The notes beneath the pieces were generated by a model that did no database searches, was not told the DNA's origin, and saw only the letters and a program-made list of their open reading frames with translations. The translations under genes and the position numbers were made by a program. Below, in pieces: positions 25,201-37,454 of a stretch of 64,000 nt of DNA; within the stretch, counting starts at the first letter, position 1, and every line of letters starts with the position of its first letter. Source of the DNA: Ophiocordyceps camponoti-saundersi (nom. inval.) (Eukaryota; Ascomycota; Sordariomycetes; Hypocreales; Ophiocordycipitaceae); NCBI GenBank assembly GCA_003339415.1, contig PDHQ01000013.1, forward strand, positions 1 to 64,000, read 5' to 3'.

Positions 25201-28033
25201 TCTAAAAGAGAATTTAGCGTTAAATATTTATTAGAGTTATCTAAGGAGTTTTTCTTAGTAATTTATTAAAAGATTATAAAAGAAAATTAATCGTTAAGAT
25301 CTAATATAATACTAATTTTTTCTTTTCGTTTAAACGAGATTAGTTTATTACTTAAGTTAAAAATAGTTAAATAGAAATAGTTACGAATAATAAAACCTAA
25401 AAGGAAATAAAAATCGGGGAAAAAGATAAGGTTACGATTTTTAGAAGAATCTCTAATTAGTACTAGAATCGTACTTATTAAAAAAGGAGGGATTATTATT
25501 ACTAAAGCGGTTATTATATATTTACGAATAGCTAGTCTTTTACGAGTAGAATAGTATTCGATATATATTCCTCCGTAAAGTTAAATTTAAAGCTCTTATT
25601 AAGAGTTAAGAATATCGATTTTATAAAAGATCGAAAATCCTTATCTTAATAGAACTCTAGTAGGAAGATACTTAATAACTTAAGCGCTAGCTTTAAACTT
25701 ATTAACGTAAAATTTACTATTAATTTTACTAATAATATATAAAATAAAGATAGCTTAACCGTAAGTTAAGGCTAATTTAATATTATTTAAGCTACGAACT
25801 ATTATTAGATTATAATTAATATTATCGAACCTATTAAGTAAGTTTTTCCTAATAAGGGATTTATTTACTTTAATATCGATATATATTTTTATAGCGTTAG
25901 ATAGTCCGTTTTTACTAAATATTAAAATCTTCGTATAAGAAAAATAGGAAACTTATTTTAAAGGAAAATTAATTATCTAAGGAGTAGCTTCGATAATAAA
26001 AAAGTTTTTAAGAAAGAGGTTTCTAATAATATTAAGAGGTTTTATCTTATATTTCTTAAAATCCGAAATAAAATAATATAAATTATTAGCTAATTACTTA
26101 TCTTTTTCGGCTTTAGATAATTTAGATAAGTTAGTTTTATCGTCTAGATTATATTCTAAGATATTAAGGATTATATTATATATCTCGGAAAAGATTATAA
26201 AAACTTTATTAGTATTAGGATCTTATTCGGTAAGTTCGTAAGTAAGATTAATAAGGATAGGATTACTTTTTAAGCCTTTTTTATTTTTTTTTAGGAAAGG
26301 CTATTTAGTTTTTATTTTAAACTTAATATTCTTATTAAAAGGTTTTTAGGTATTATCCGTTAGCTTTCTAGGGAAATTATTTAGTTTACGATCTAATTAG
26401 CGGTCCGGATTTCGCGAAGATTTCTCCTTAGAATTATTTACTTTACGATTATATTAAGGTAACTTACTTAAAGCTATATACTAAATAGTATCGTTCTATA
26501 AATTACCCTAAGTTCCTTTAATTAGCTTAGTTTAAAAGTTCGGAATAAGTTATTTATATTTATATACTTAGTTATCTAAGGTATCTTCGCTAATTAGCTA
26601 TAAGAAAGTTTCTTAGAGTAAGATATTAAGTTAAAAGAAAACGATTATTAATATAGATTATTTAGGATAAAAAGCTACTTAAGCTATTCTCTTTATTTTA
26701 GATACTTATAATTAGAAATCTTTTCTAGTAAGTATATCTTAAAATATAAAGCTTTATTTTTATATAGTAAAAGCGGTAATATTAAGTTAAATAGTAAACT
26801 TTTTCTAAAAAGCTTTTACTTATTTTTAAATTCCTAGATTAGGAAAAGTTAGTTCTAATCTAATTTAAAGGTTTAAATCTCCGAAATATTATTCTATAAT
26901 ATAACCTTAAAGAAAAAAGGGAATAAATTATATAAGTTTATTTACGTAATTCTCGCTTTAAATAGTAACTTATTTTAAAGCGTTTATAAATTAGTTAATA
27001 CTTCGGTAAATAATAATTTAATTAGTTTTTTTAATCTAATTAAAAATAATATTAAAAATATTAGTAAGCTTAAATTATTTAATATTTTTAGCTTATAACT
27101 TAACTTATTATCTAAATAGTTTCTATAATTTTAATTAATTATATAATTATAAATTATCGTTTAGGTTAATATATCTAAGGTAATCTAAATTTTAAGGTAT
27201 AATATTATAGGAGTAAAGTATATTATTAACTATCCGTGCTATTTTTTCTTTTTCCGCGGAAAATAGAGAAAGTTTTCCGGAATTAAATAATATTATAGGA
27301 GGATTTAGAAAATATTACTTAGTTAAGGTATTCTTCCTTAAGGTAGATAGTTCTCTTTTTAGAGAGGATTCTTATAGCGTAGAGGTTTTCTTACCTTTAT
27401 CTTAAAAGGAGGTTTCCTCCTTACTTTCTTCCTAAAAGGGGACTCCGGTATTTTCCTTACTTTTTACTAGTAAAGTAAGCTACTTACCTTTTCCTTTAAT
27501 ATTACTTATAATTTAAAGGTATTTTTAAATAAAAAGTAGCTAGTTTTTTAAGGGAATTTTAAATAAGTAAAGGATACCGTTAGATATATACCTTAGTTAA
27601 TTTACTTATTTAAATAGTTAATTATAATTTATTATAATATTTAGATTAGTTAGGAAAAGTTCGATTATAATAAGTAACCTAGTTCCTTAAGGATTATCTT
27701 AATATAGTAAGTATTTTTAAACTAGCCTTATTTCCCCGTATTATAAAGGAGGAAATTTACTTTAGAAGGGGTAAGGTTTTTTTATTATTTTATAAGTATT
27801 AAAAATATAAGCTTTTTCTTTTTTAGCTATAATTTCTTCCTTAATTACCTTAAGGAGTTTAGGGGTAAAGAAATAATATATAGCTAGGGTTAAGTAATAA
27901 ATATAGTAAAGCTTTCTTCTAAGCTAAAGATCTACGCTTATAAAGTTTTATTAGTAAAAAACGTTTTAGGTCTAACTTATTACCTTAATAGCTAAAGATT
28001 TATAAGTTAATAAAATATAAAATTACTACTAGT
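25200..28033 (-). pseudogene. Gag and protease side of chromovirus copy B
   Basis: This region lies between the 5' LTR and recognisable pol in the complete element and has no counterpart in copy A. By position it should hold gag and protease. It is AT-rich and RIP-mutated throughout, and I could not identify a zinc knuckle or protease motif with confidence, so the call rests on position. Confidence 0.45.
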
Positions 28034-28627
28034 TAATATACGCTTATATATATAATCTACTAATAGTTATATATACTAAGCTAGCTATTAGATATAATAT
28101 ATAGGAAAAGGAGATAGGCTAGCTACTAATCGTAAGATTATAAAATAGCTATTATAAAAAATATAAGTATAAGTAAAAGTTTTTTAAAAATTAAAATAAT
28201 AATTATAAAAGAATCTAAATTACTACTTAAAGGAATACTAAGCTAATTATATAGCTAGGAGCTTAAGGAAGATTTCCTAATATAATCTTAAAAATATTTA
28301 CTTAAAGGGATTTTACGGTAATTTCCGAGTATATTAGTAAAATAAAGATTTTCTAGTATATAGTAATTTCCTAACGCACGGGGATTTCCTAGTAAAATCC
28401 GGAGATTTCTAAAGGTATATTTTAATACTAGATCTTATTAGAAATCTTAGTAAAATCCTAAAAGTTATTATAGAGAAATCCTAAGAGGAAATCCTAGTAA
28501 TTTCCTAAGCGTAAAGGTAATAAAGTTTCTAGGGGAAATCCGAGTAAAATCCTAAGTTAGGAAATCCTAAGGAAATATTATAAGAGGTTAGGCGATTTAT
28601 AGGGGTGTTATTACACGTCTCGTATTA
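28034..28627 (-). repeat. 5' LTR of chromovirus copy B (594 bp)
   Basis: It is the direct-repeat partner of 18499-19092. The outer end on the - strand reads TAATACGAGACGTG, retaining CG and TG bases that are mutated in the other LTRs, so it is slightly less RIP-mutated at its edge. GACCC follows at 28628-28632. Confidence 0.9.
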
Positions 28628-29450
28628 GACCCTAAGTTCTTATTAGTAATATAGCGTATAATATAGCGATAATACTAAACTTAACTATCCTACTTAACCG
28701 TATATTACTCGTAAACTAATAGTTAGATAGAGAGATTTGTTTATATCGTTAAGTTTATATTATAAGTATTAATCGACTCCCTATATAACTTAGTAAAATA
28801 GCTAATAGCGGTCCTATATATTTAATTTAAACTAAATAATACTATATTAGTATCTATAAGATAAGCGCCGAATATTATTATAAAAGGGTTTACGCTTACG
28901 GGCCCTATAGCTATATTAACGCTAGTAATATTATAATAGAAAGACCTACTATCTACGCGTATAGAAGCTAGAGACGCTATCGCCCTAGCTAAAATAGTAG
29001 CGAAAAGATACTATAACCGCTACTATTAATATATTTTATTTAAGATAAGCGATAAGGTATATCTTTATCTATATTATAAATACTAACTTTTATCTACGAT
29101 TTTTATAAAGATCGATACTTAATATTATAGTTTATTCGAGGTTATAAAGCGCGTAGGCCGCGTAGCGTATAGACTAGCCCTCCTATAATATTAGAAAATA
29201 TACCCCGTTATAAATATAGAATAGCTAAAACTAGCTTTAGCAAACCTTTTTATAAGATTTAAGATTATATTACTAATTAATATTACTAAGAAAATACTAG
29301 AATAAATTATTAGTTAACGCTTACGATACGATAAGACCGAATACCTAGTATAATTTATTAGCTTAGGCTACGAATATAATATATAGATCCCCGTCGCTAA
29401 ACTTAGCCTAACTATTATAACTACTTTATATAATTAATATTATACGAAGT
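28628..29450 (+). pseudogene. Host gypsy polyprotein: integrase C-terminal half
   Basis: The + frame resumes with DPKFLL directly after the GACCC duplication. A TNSQIERFV segment near 28715 corresponds to the TDGQSER integrase motif. KVYLYLYYKY near 29060 matches the gypsy GDKVYLRLH...Y motif, and VGRVAYRLALL near 29150 matches the integrase C-terminal GPF...RxxxxAYRLELP motif. A YLVQFISLGYEYN chromodomain-like tail follows near 29345. The continuity across a 10-kb insertion supports the nested structure. Confidence 0.75.
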
Positions 29451-29699
29451 ATAATACGTAACTGCTACTAACTAGTAGTATTACTATATCGCTATCTTAG
29501 GCTTTTAATAGCTATTATTCTAAATCTTTTTTCCTTCCTTTTATATTTTTTTATACTTACTATACCTTCGTATTTCTAAGCCTCCCCTTATTATTTATAG
29601 AGTTCCCTAACCGCCTTAATAATTCCTATAACTCTCCCGCTTATAATTAGCCTCTCTTATACTTAAATCTTATATTTAGCTTATTCTTCGCTTATATAG

Positions 29700-31335
29700 C
29701 GAATACCGAGCTTAGAGATAAGCCTCTATAGGTAATAATAATAACCGTATAATATAACGCCGTCGAACCTAAGTTAATAAGTACTAATAATATAACTACG
29801 AATATAATAAATAAGGAGAATATAGCAGCTAATACCGTAGCGGATAGTATAAGCGTTACTACTAGTATAACTATTACGATAACCGTAGAGCGGCTACTAA
29901 ATAACTAAACCCTAATTAACTAGCAGACTAAGGAGGATAATAAAGATATTTATAGCGGCCCTCTAATATATATAGTAGCTTAATACGTATAACTTATTAT
30001 TACCGACGATATTATAAATACCGTTATTTTATCCTAAACTATCGCTATATAAGCTATCGTAAATATAGTAAATATACGCGGATATATCTTACTAGCTAAT
30101 AGCCCCTTAACCGTTAATATCGATAAAGTATAGAACTTATAGAATAACCCTAAACACGCTATCTACCGTATACGATATATTTATAACTAGTAATTATATA
30201 GATATATCGATATAAGTACTTACCTAAACCTAACTATAATAAATATTATAAATAATATATAAATAAGGTATTAGTATAATATATTACGAAATAAGTTTAA
30301 AGAAATCTATAAATAACTCCTATAAGCGGAACGCTAGCGCTAGCTTAACCTTATTAAGGATAATATAGTAATAAAGTCGAATACTAGCCTTAGTAATTAT
30401 CGCTACTAAGTTAAAGCTAAATACGTAATAAACTTAAATTAAATCTAATTTTTACTTACTTATAGTATTTTTCTATAAGCTATAGTAATATAGAAAGATA
30501 TTATCCTTATATTATAAAAACTATAGATAAATATCCTTACCGATATCTAGCCCGTTAACTATCTATTAAGCTTACTAGCTTAGGCCCGTATTACTAATAT
30601 AGCTAAACTATCTATTATAAAGCGCCTAAATATAATATTTACGCGATATATTAACTTATAGCGTATAAGTTATAATAACTAACGCTAGATAGCCGATACC
30701 GAATTTAAGTATTACGTTTTATCCGCTATCTTTTACCGCACGATACCTAATAAGCTAGATATTATTAATAAACTATTCCGCGTAGCGATATAAATTAAAT
30801 ATAAATAGCCTTAGATAACCGCTAAAGATACTCCTATAAAATACGCGCGAACTAATTTATTAAGTAAATATACCGAATACGCTAATATATCCTTATATAC
30901 CTCCGATACGACGATAAAACGCGTATATACGGAATTAAGTAATTAATACGTTAACTTAACTATAATACCCCTTAGTTTTACTATAAGTATAATATAGCTA
31001 TTATAAATAGATATTCGAGATAGTAAATATAAGTATTTAATATTTACTATAACTAATATATTAAACGCGATAAATAGGAAGTTATAATATATACTTAAAT
31101 AATATAATACTTATATTATAGCCCTAATAATTACCGTAGAAAACTAATAGTAAAAGATTAAGGCTTTAAAAACTATTATAGAAAGCTAATAATATAAGCT
31201 TATACGATTATACGCTAAGATTAAGGGGGATAATAAAAAGCTAATAAATTAGTATATAAAAAAAATCGCTAAATATATACTACGGTATAAGAAGATATTA
31301 CTACCGTATTAAAACGATAAAGCGTAGGAGTAAGA
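29700..31335 (+). pseudogene. Unknown post-pol quasi-ORF of the host gypsy element
   Basis: After the integrase and a CT-rich stretch (about 29500-29690) the + strand reads for about 540 codons in one frame with mainly TAA/TAG interruptions, which I take as RIP-mutated CAA/CAG. The residues are charged and helix-prone; better preserved parts include ADTEFKYYVLSAIFYRTIPN near 30690 and an EN..KIKALK heptad-like part near 31140-31170. I recognise no family. The position, between pol and the presumed 3' LTR, parallels the unknown ORF of the chromovirus, but the sequences do not resemble each other. Confidence 0.4.
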
Positions 31336-31339
31336 TAAT

Positions 31340-31565
31340 CGTAAGGGCACGATTATTACGACCGAGGGCAAATATAGCCGTAGGCCACGTGCGTATATAC
31401 GTAATACGCCTATTTATATATATATTAGCTTAGCTCGGCTATATAGGGCTCTAGCTATATAATATAAGATTATCACGTCCCACGCTTATCGTGCCACCAT
31501 ATAGGTTCTTCGGAGTAGACAACTTATTATTATCGTTATCGGAGAGGTGCGTTATATAATTGTCA
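31340..31565 (+). repeat. Probable 3' LTR of the host gypsy relic at the repeat edge
   Basis: After a purine-rich stretch (AAAGCGTAGGAGTAAGATAA, 31318-31337) a segment begins near CGTAAGGGCACG and ends about TAATTGTCA at 31565, where base composition changes abruptly to that of normal genic DNA. The segment keeps some CA/TG, as expected at the weakly mutated edge of a RIP block. No second copy lies in the window, so the LTR status and ends are inferred from position. Confidence 0.4.
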
Positions 31566-32024
31566 CTTTTCCTCGTTTGTAGAACCTCGTGCCGTCATGT
31601 GCCCAGCTACCTAGGTAGAGACAGCTTAGTCGCATACTTAACTGACCAGGCATTCGTAGGCGGCAGGGAGGCCGCTAGAGGATTCTCAGTAGAGAGTTCA
31701 TCACCGCCCTCACCTGGGTGCCCTTTCATGATCTCCGTTTCCCTGTTGCTTTCAGAACATCATGGGCCTATCTGTTACAGTCAGGAAGTCTATATACATA
31801 GCTCTGGGACTCAAAAGTGGAGGCACCTTCACCTTGGTAGTATGTAAGTTAACTGTACCGGCTACTTGTTGGCTACTTCCGTACCTACCAAAGGGAGAGA
31901 AGGCTTGATGAAGTTGTCTGTACAGATTCACGGTATACACCTACTCTCGCCTACCTACCTACCAACCTACTTAGGTATCTAGATACCACTCGCAGACCTG
32001 TGGCCACAGGAACAGCTCCCAACC
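31566..32024. other. Border between RIP block and genes; 3' flank of UGGT
   Basis: Normal composition with CA/TG restored. It contains a CTACCTACCTACCAACC run near 31950. No coding frame is convincing; short frames on both strands look like chance. It should hold the 3' UTR of the UGGT gene. Confidence 0.6.
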
Positions 32025-35000
32025 TCACAGCTCGTCCATAGTGTGAACCTTTTGTTCATTGTCTCCGTCCAACCTGCGACTCTTGGTATTGATCGGCTCG
32101 CGGGTCTGGTCGGCACCATCAAGTGAAGCCGTCCGCTTCCTGTTCAGCGCGGCAATCTCATCGTCATATACCGTCCACTCGGGAACCTGCCTTCTGGCGC
32201 GGTCGAGTTTAGGCTCCTTAGTCTGCGGGTTGTTGCAGAGGTCGATGGTGCGAGCCGTTGCCAAGCTCTCGTCGCTGCACCACGTCTCGCACCAAAGCCA
32301 CTCTTGCGGCAAGCTGTGAATGGGTATCTCGAACTGCATGTGGTTGGGGAGGTCTTGATCCAGGTTGGACAAGCTGGCCGGATCGGCGCTCAGTGCGTGG
32401 TATTGCTGCCGGAGCCGATCGCCGGCCGCGAGCTCTCGGAACCGACGTAGGTCGACGACGTAGAGCGCCGAGATGTGATAGGGCCGACCCCGGAGGTAAT
32501 TAGCCCAATAGCCCTGTTTCCAGAACCGAAATCCCTCCATCTCCGTCCTCGAGTCACACATCGGGGCGAAGCCGTACGGCGCGCCCTTGAGGTCCAGGTC
32601 AACAAGGTCCATCATGTCCGTCCGCACGATCTGGTCCGCATCGACAAAGATGACCTTGTCGAGCGACAGCGGGAAGAGCACATCGAGGAAGAGAATCTTG
32701 TATCCCCAAATCTCGCGCTGTTTCTCCTTCTGTTGCCGCAGCCAGTGCGGCCACTTGTACGTCACCATCTCGTACTCGAAGCCATACTCCTCCGCCATAT
32801 GCGGGATGAACTCCTTGAAGGACGGCGAGAGGAACTGCTCGATAAACCAGAATTTGACGCTGTGCTTCGTGTTTCGCATCACCGACACCATCATGATGTT
32901 TAGCATGCGCTCGTACAAGTGTCCGCTGGCTACGGAAAAGATGTTGATATCCGCGTGTTTTTGCGCAGACGGCGACTTGGTCTTGGCCCCGCCAAGGAGC
33001 TCCTCGGCAAGCTTCAGGCCCTTGGATAATATTCCGCCGGAGGAGTTGCCATCTGACGTCTCCAGCACGTCTTCCTGTTCCATTCCGGGTCGCCGTTTGA
33101 GACGCGGGTAGAGGGTCGTTCCTTGGAAGTCCATCAAGGCCAACTCAGTCCCCTCGTCGCCCGCTGTGGCCTCCCACCCCTTAGCCCCAATACTCTCGAT
33201 CGTGTATATTTCTCCCGTGCGCCCTTCTTTGAGCCTGATCTTATAGAAGCCCGGGTTTGCCTTGAACTGGAAGAAGCCGAGATTCGACATGATGATCGTG
33301 TCCGTGATCATCGGGTTTTTTTCCGTTGCTAGTGTCAGCTGTGCACCTCTGGGCGGCGCTCCTCGGCCTTCTCGTGAGTGCCCTTCGATAAGAATATGCT
33401 CTAGCTCGTACGTAGCATCAATGTTAGACTTGACGGAGCTCAGCTTGACGTTATCCAGATCGTGGACAGACTCCTTTGGAGCAACCAGCCACGCTGGTGG
33501 AACGTCCATGCCGGCCGTCAGAAGCACCTCCGACGGGAGACTCTCGAAGCTTGCTTTCAGGGCTTTTACGCTCCCGTTCTCTTCGAATGAGGGTTTTGCA
33601 TCCATGACGTATCTGAAGAAGCGCTTCAGTGGAAGCTCGGTAATCTTCTCACGAGGATTGAGTATGATTTTCAAGTATACTCCATCTAGCTCTGACAAGA
33701 CCCGTAGAATAGGAGTCCATCTTTGCCCCTTTTCACTGGCAGGATCCAGCAGTCCGGCGATATGGATGCTGGCAGTCTCAGGGTCCCCAACCTCGATTGT
33801 GGCGTGGCTCACATCCCAGGAATCGTACATCGTCGAGCGAATGGTTGGTGCTGATTCGAATATTCCTTCTGGTAGATCAGAAATCGTAGAAAGGGCGACG
33901 ATGGAAGTGGCTTTGGCTGCGGACAGGGCGTTCGAGAGCTTGTCGCCCAGCCCGAGATCATCAATTGCTGTATAAACCGGGAGTATGCGTTGGCCTTGTT
34001 CATATTCCAGAAGCAGCTGAAAGTCGTCGGCTGTGAAGGCCTCGTCCGAGGGGATAGGCCCAACGACTCGGCCATTCAGGATGACTGCGTTTCTGCCGGG
34101 CTCCATCTTGGCCATATCGAGAAACGCCGATAGAATCGGAGCGTAGTCATCATCGTCAGGTACACCATCAGCCGAGTCCAAGACCGTGGTAAGCTGCTCC
34201 ATAGTTTCCATGTCTTTGATGAGGTCTTGCTGGGTTTTGATAGCCGAGCTCACCCTAGAAGCCTTCAAGGGGTCTTCAGGGTTGTGAACGAGCTCCAACC
34301 GTACACCAGGGCTACTGCGCTTAAATTCCAAGGCAGCCAGTAACAACTCTCGACCACTGACAGTTGTCAAGTCGGCGAGCACTGTCACAACGGCCCAATT
34401 CTCCTTCGTCGATTCCGAATAAGGCTCGAGCACCGGCATAATCCCGAGAAGTTTACCATGTTCATTGTAAATTCGGCTGACGTCTAGCATCTGAAGAGCT
34501 TTGTCGCTTTCCACCGAGATGTATGGGTTCCTTCTCAAAAATGCACCTTTCAGGAAAATACCTGAACTGTTAGAATCCTCTGTCACGCTTCCCTGGAAGA
34601 TTTCTTTTTGGATGCTTTGAAGGTCTCCGGTGATTTTCGTGCTCATCGTCTGCATCCAACTCGCGTCACGAAGGATAACGGCCCCATTAATGAAGAGAGG
34701 TCGGATAATCGTGTCTGCCTTCAGCCTCTTCACCCAATGAAGAATTGATTTTATCCGCGTGGCCCAGTTTTCTGCTTGAACAACCTCTGATAGCGACAAC
34801 TTCTCGGCATCAGTGACTGTATCGACTCTTCCGATAATATCTGCAAAAAGCTTCTCGTCAATTGTGCTCTGCCGGTTCTCGCTCAGTCCATCGATGTAGG
34901 CAAAGAAAGCCTCGATGCCATAATTTTCCATCAGGTAGAAGGCCACCTTCGCCTGAGAGACAGCGGTGGCGGTGGAAGTCAAAGGAATTAAGCCAAATCG

Positions 35001-36602
35001 TAGAGGAATGCCGCGTCGGACAATCGAAACCACTTGGGACACGAAAGCAATGTCATCGGTGTTCGAAAGATCAACAGGAGCGATGATATTGAAAACATTG
35101 CGACCAATTTGAGGTATCTGTCCAGGAAATGTACGTTGCAACAGCTGCTGTTTGATCAATAAGGAGCCAAGCAAACATCGGCAAATTGCCGACTTACCGC
35201 AACTAAACTTTTAGGATAATTTTCATAACGAGAATCGGTTTCTAGATCATTCAGCCAGAAGATGGCTCCTCCATCTTCAGGCTTATCGGTCCAGTCGTAT
35301 CTCAAGACTTCATCGTCGCCCTTGGAAGCGGAGACGGCCGGGTGTCCCAGGAGCGAAATAGCTTGCTTCCCAGTAAAACCAAGACGACGAAAGCCGTCAA
35401 CCAGTCTTCTTTCACGACGAAGCATCTCTACCAGAGCAAAGGGCTCAATCTGACGCTCGATGAGCTGAACACCATTCATCCACAAGAAGTTGATTCCACC
35501 CGGTACAACCTTCTCATCTGCAGCGTGAAAAGCGTCGGAAACATTGTGAGCAGCGATTGACGCTGAGTATCGGGGGAAGTCTTGAGTCAGCTTGACAAGC
35601 ATTGCAAAAGGATCACTGCTAGTTTGAATGAATGACGCCGTCTTCAGGCCAAGCAAGGCTAGTTCGGAAGTAGATAAAGGCCGAAGGTCAGCGACTTCAT
35701 CTTCTTCGTCGAATCCACCAGATGTGAGTGGTTTTTGAGATCGATCAACAGCGGCATCTCTGTCATCAATGACAATGTAATCCGTCCTTTTCAAGGCTAA
35801 TTCGACACCATAACCACTGACGGGTAGATTTCGACGAGGACTCGCCTCACTGCGTCGGTAACGTACTCGGTATCTCAAGCCCAGAGCACGAGATGCCTTT
35901 ACAACAGCTTCATGATATTTGCCAAAAGACTCCGATATGGGATCGGCATAGAGCACCACGTCCTTGCCAGATCCCAGGGTGCGGTCGAAGGGCAAAGAAG
36001 TCACCTCGCTATGCCCGAAATTTAGTCAGAACACTGCTCCGGAGAAAGTGATCGTGAAAAACGTACGAAGACGAGAATAGACCTTCCTTTATAGGTTTAT
36101 CCAGTTCCGGCGTGCAATATTGTTTCCCTTCAAGTAGGACCCAGTTCAGACAACTAGGGTCAACAGCTGGCTCAACAGCCGTGGAATAGTATTGATAGTG
36201 AGCCTCAATCCGAGGGGCAGCCGAGCGCAGCGTCAAGGCAAGGTTGAACGTCGAAAGAGCCTCGGAACTCGCAATGTAGCTGTCTTTGACCAAAAGTTCC
36301 AAGAAGCTGTTGTATAACACGGCGTCCGACGAGGCACCAGCGAAATATCCATCCGCGATACGATCGAGAAGTGGGAAGTAGGCAGTACTGTTCTCTGATG
36401 CTGCAGTCTCACTAAGATCATCTTAACGTCCGCGACGTAACTGCGAGTATCGTAAGAGGAGGGCATACATGAGCTCCAGTAAATATGGTCCAGCCGAGAA
36501 GGCCGCTTTCATGCCCACATTGACGGACGGGACAGCGACGACTGTCATTGCTGTCATGACAGTCACATACAAAGGCCATGGCAGACAGGTGTGACGAGCC
36601 AT
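32025..36602 (-). CDS. UDP-glucose:glycoprotein glucosyltransferase (UGGT)
   Basis: ER-lumen folding sensor that re-glucosylates misfolded N-glycoproteins for the calnexin cycle. Exons on the - strand are 36602-36469, 36411-36067, 36008-35198 and 35147-32025, giving 1,470 residues, normal for the family (about 1,450-1,600). All three introns (57, 58 and 50 bp) are GT-AG and join in frame. The start gives a hydrophobic N-terminus (MARHTCLPWPLYVTVMTAM) that fits a signal peptide. The N-terminal two thirds correspond to the thioredoxin-like folding-sensor modules; GKQYC lies in exon 2. The GT24 catalytic domain begins at DINIFSVASGHLYERML (about residue 1162), with the metal-binding DAD in FVDADQ (about 1265) and the LDQDLPN segment further on. 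The protein ends in MDEL, a variant of the HDEL/KDEL retrieval signal. The gene is divergent from COPI alpha. Confidence 0.95.
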
Positions 36603-37454
36603 GATGGTTGATGCGTATGGAGAGCGTCTAGGATCTGGCGAGCTTATCTGACCGAGATGCGCATGGGAACTGCCAGAGCACCGGACGGGTCGATCAGGTC
36701 AAGAAAGACTGTAGGACGATAGTCTCGAGTGCAGGGCCCAACAGGTACCTCCGACTCATGTTCTGGGCTCGTTGTCGGAGCCAGGTGGTTGACGGATATT
36801 GTTGTACAGTTGTCGTAGAAGAAACCGTAGCTTTATCAAGTCGCGAGAAGAGCACCAAAAGTAGCTATACATTCCTTAAGTAAGCACTGCCAGGTGTATC
36901 GCGTGTAGTCGGACTGCGGCGTATTCGCGCATAGGTATGTACATTTACTTTTGACGCAAAGTGTAGCCACTGCTCGCCGACTTGGCTGAAAGCTCGAGCG
37001 CCAATCTACGAGAACCTCTGGCTGGGTAGTGGCTAGCAAAAAGGGTCAAGTGAAGTCTATTAGATGCACATGCGCGCAGTTCCATCATCTTCGTATCCGT
37101 ACAATCCATAGCATTGCCGTGGTTCTTCGTTTAAGCGTCAGTTTGCCAACTCGGATGGCAGAACAATCAGCCTCCGGGCGGTGTGGTGACGTTCCTCGGC
37201 AAAACGTTTTTGCGATAACTAGTCGCAACCTCTGTAGCCCACCCACAATTGAAGATGGACACGATGCGCAATTGCTGCTTCACAGTCCAACATCCAGCTA
37301 CACTTTCATTTGATGACGTGCTGGCCGAGCCCGCAACCTTCATAGCAGCTGCGAGACTTCATCAGACTCCCGTCTGCCCTCATTCAGGCTTGGTTTGGCC
37401 GATATCGATAGCCCCTTTTGACGCACGAAGCTGCGGCTTCACCTCCCCGCCAAG
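36603..37454. promoter_or_regulatory. Shared divergent promoter of UGGT and COPI alpha
   Basis: 852 bp separate the two start codons, so both promoters must lie here. Short frames on both strands look like chance. A TGACGTG at 37314-37320, about 135 bp before the COPI alpha start, resembles the core bound by Hac1/XBP1-type bZIP factors of the unfolded protein response; a seven-base match alone is weak. Confidence 0.4.

Larger units (their letters stand above)
18499..28627 (-). mobile_element. Full-length Ty3/gypsy chromovirus copy B, 10.13 kb, RIP-degraded
   Basis: Two exactly 594-bp direct LTRs (18499-19092 and 28034-28627) bound a 10,129-bp element on the - strand, flanked by the 5-bp duplication GACCC. 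From its 5' end (right side) it holds a gag-side region (25200-28033), pol (about 21950-25200), an unknown quasi-ORF (about 19975-21685) and the 3' LTR. It is inserted in the integrase of the host gypsy relic: removing it restores a DRDPKF integrase motif. It is about 6.7 kb mirror-identical in layout to copy A. RIP stops destroy every frame. Confidence 0.92.
9365..31565 (+). mobile_element. Host Ty3/gypsy relic interrupted by two nested elements
   Basis: Removing the copia element (9672-16632) and the chromovirus (18499-28627) together with one copy of each target duplication joins three pieces into one continuous polyprotein relic: 9365-9671, 16633-18498 and 28628-31565. Landmarks run in order: RT start, RNase H, integrase, C-terminal domain, then a second unknown ORF and a probable LTR. 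It is the oldest insertion of this part of the stack because two other elements sit inside it. The 5' LTR and gag lie outside the window or were displaced. Confidence 0.75.

Noticed and set aside
1..31565. Possibility that the AT-rich half is mitochondrial or plasmid DNA
   Set aside because: LTR pairs with target duplications, retroelement motifs and CA/TG loss with CG kept show nuclear RIP-mutated repeats.
31940..31970. TACC/GGTA runs as telomeric repeats
   Set aside because: The unit is not TTAGGG-like, runs are short and scattered through genic DNA (also 53367, 59463, 60027).
33262..33975. 237-codon + strand frame in UGGT
   Set aside because: Antisense shadow of the UGGT sensor region.
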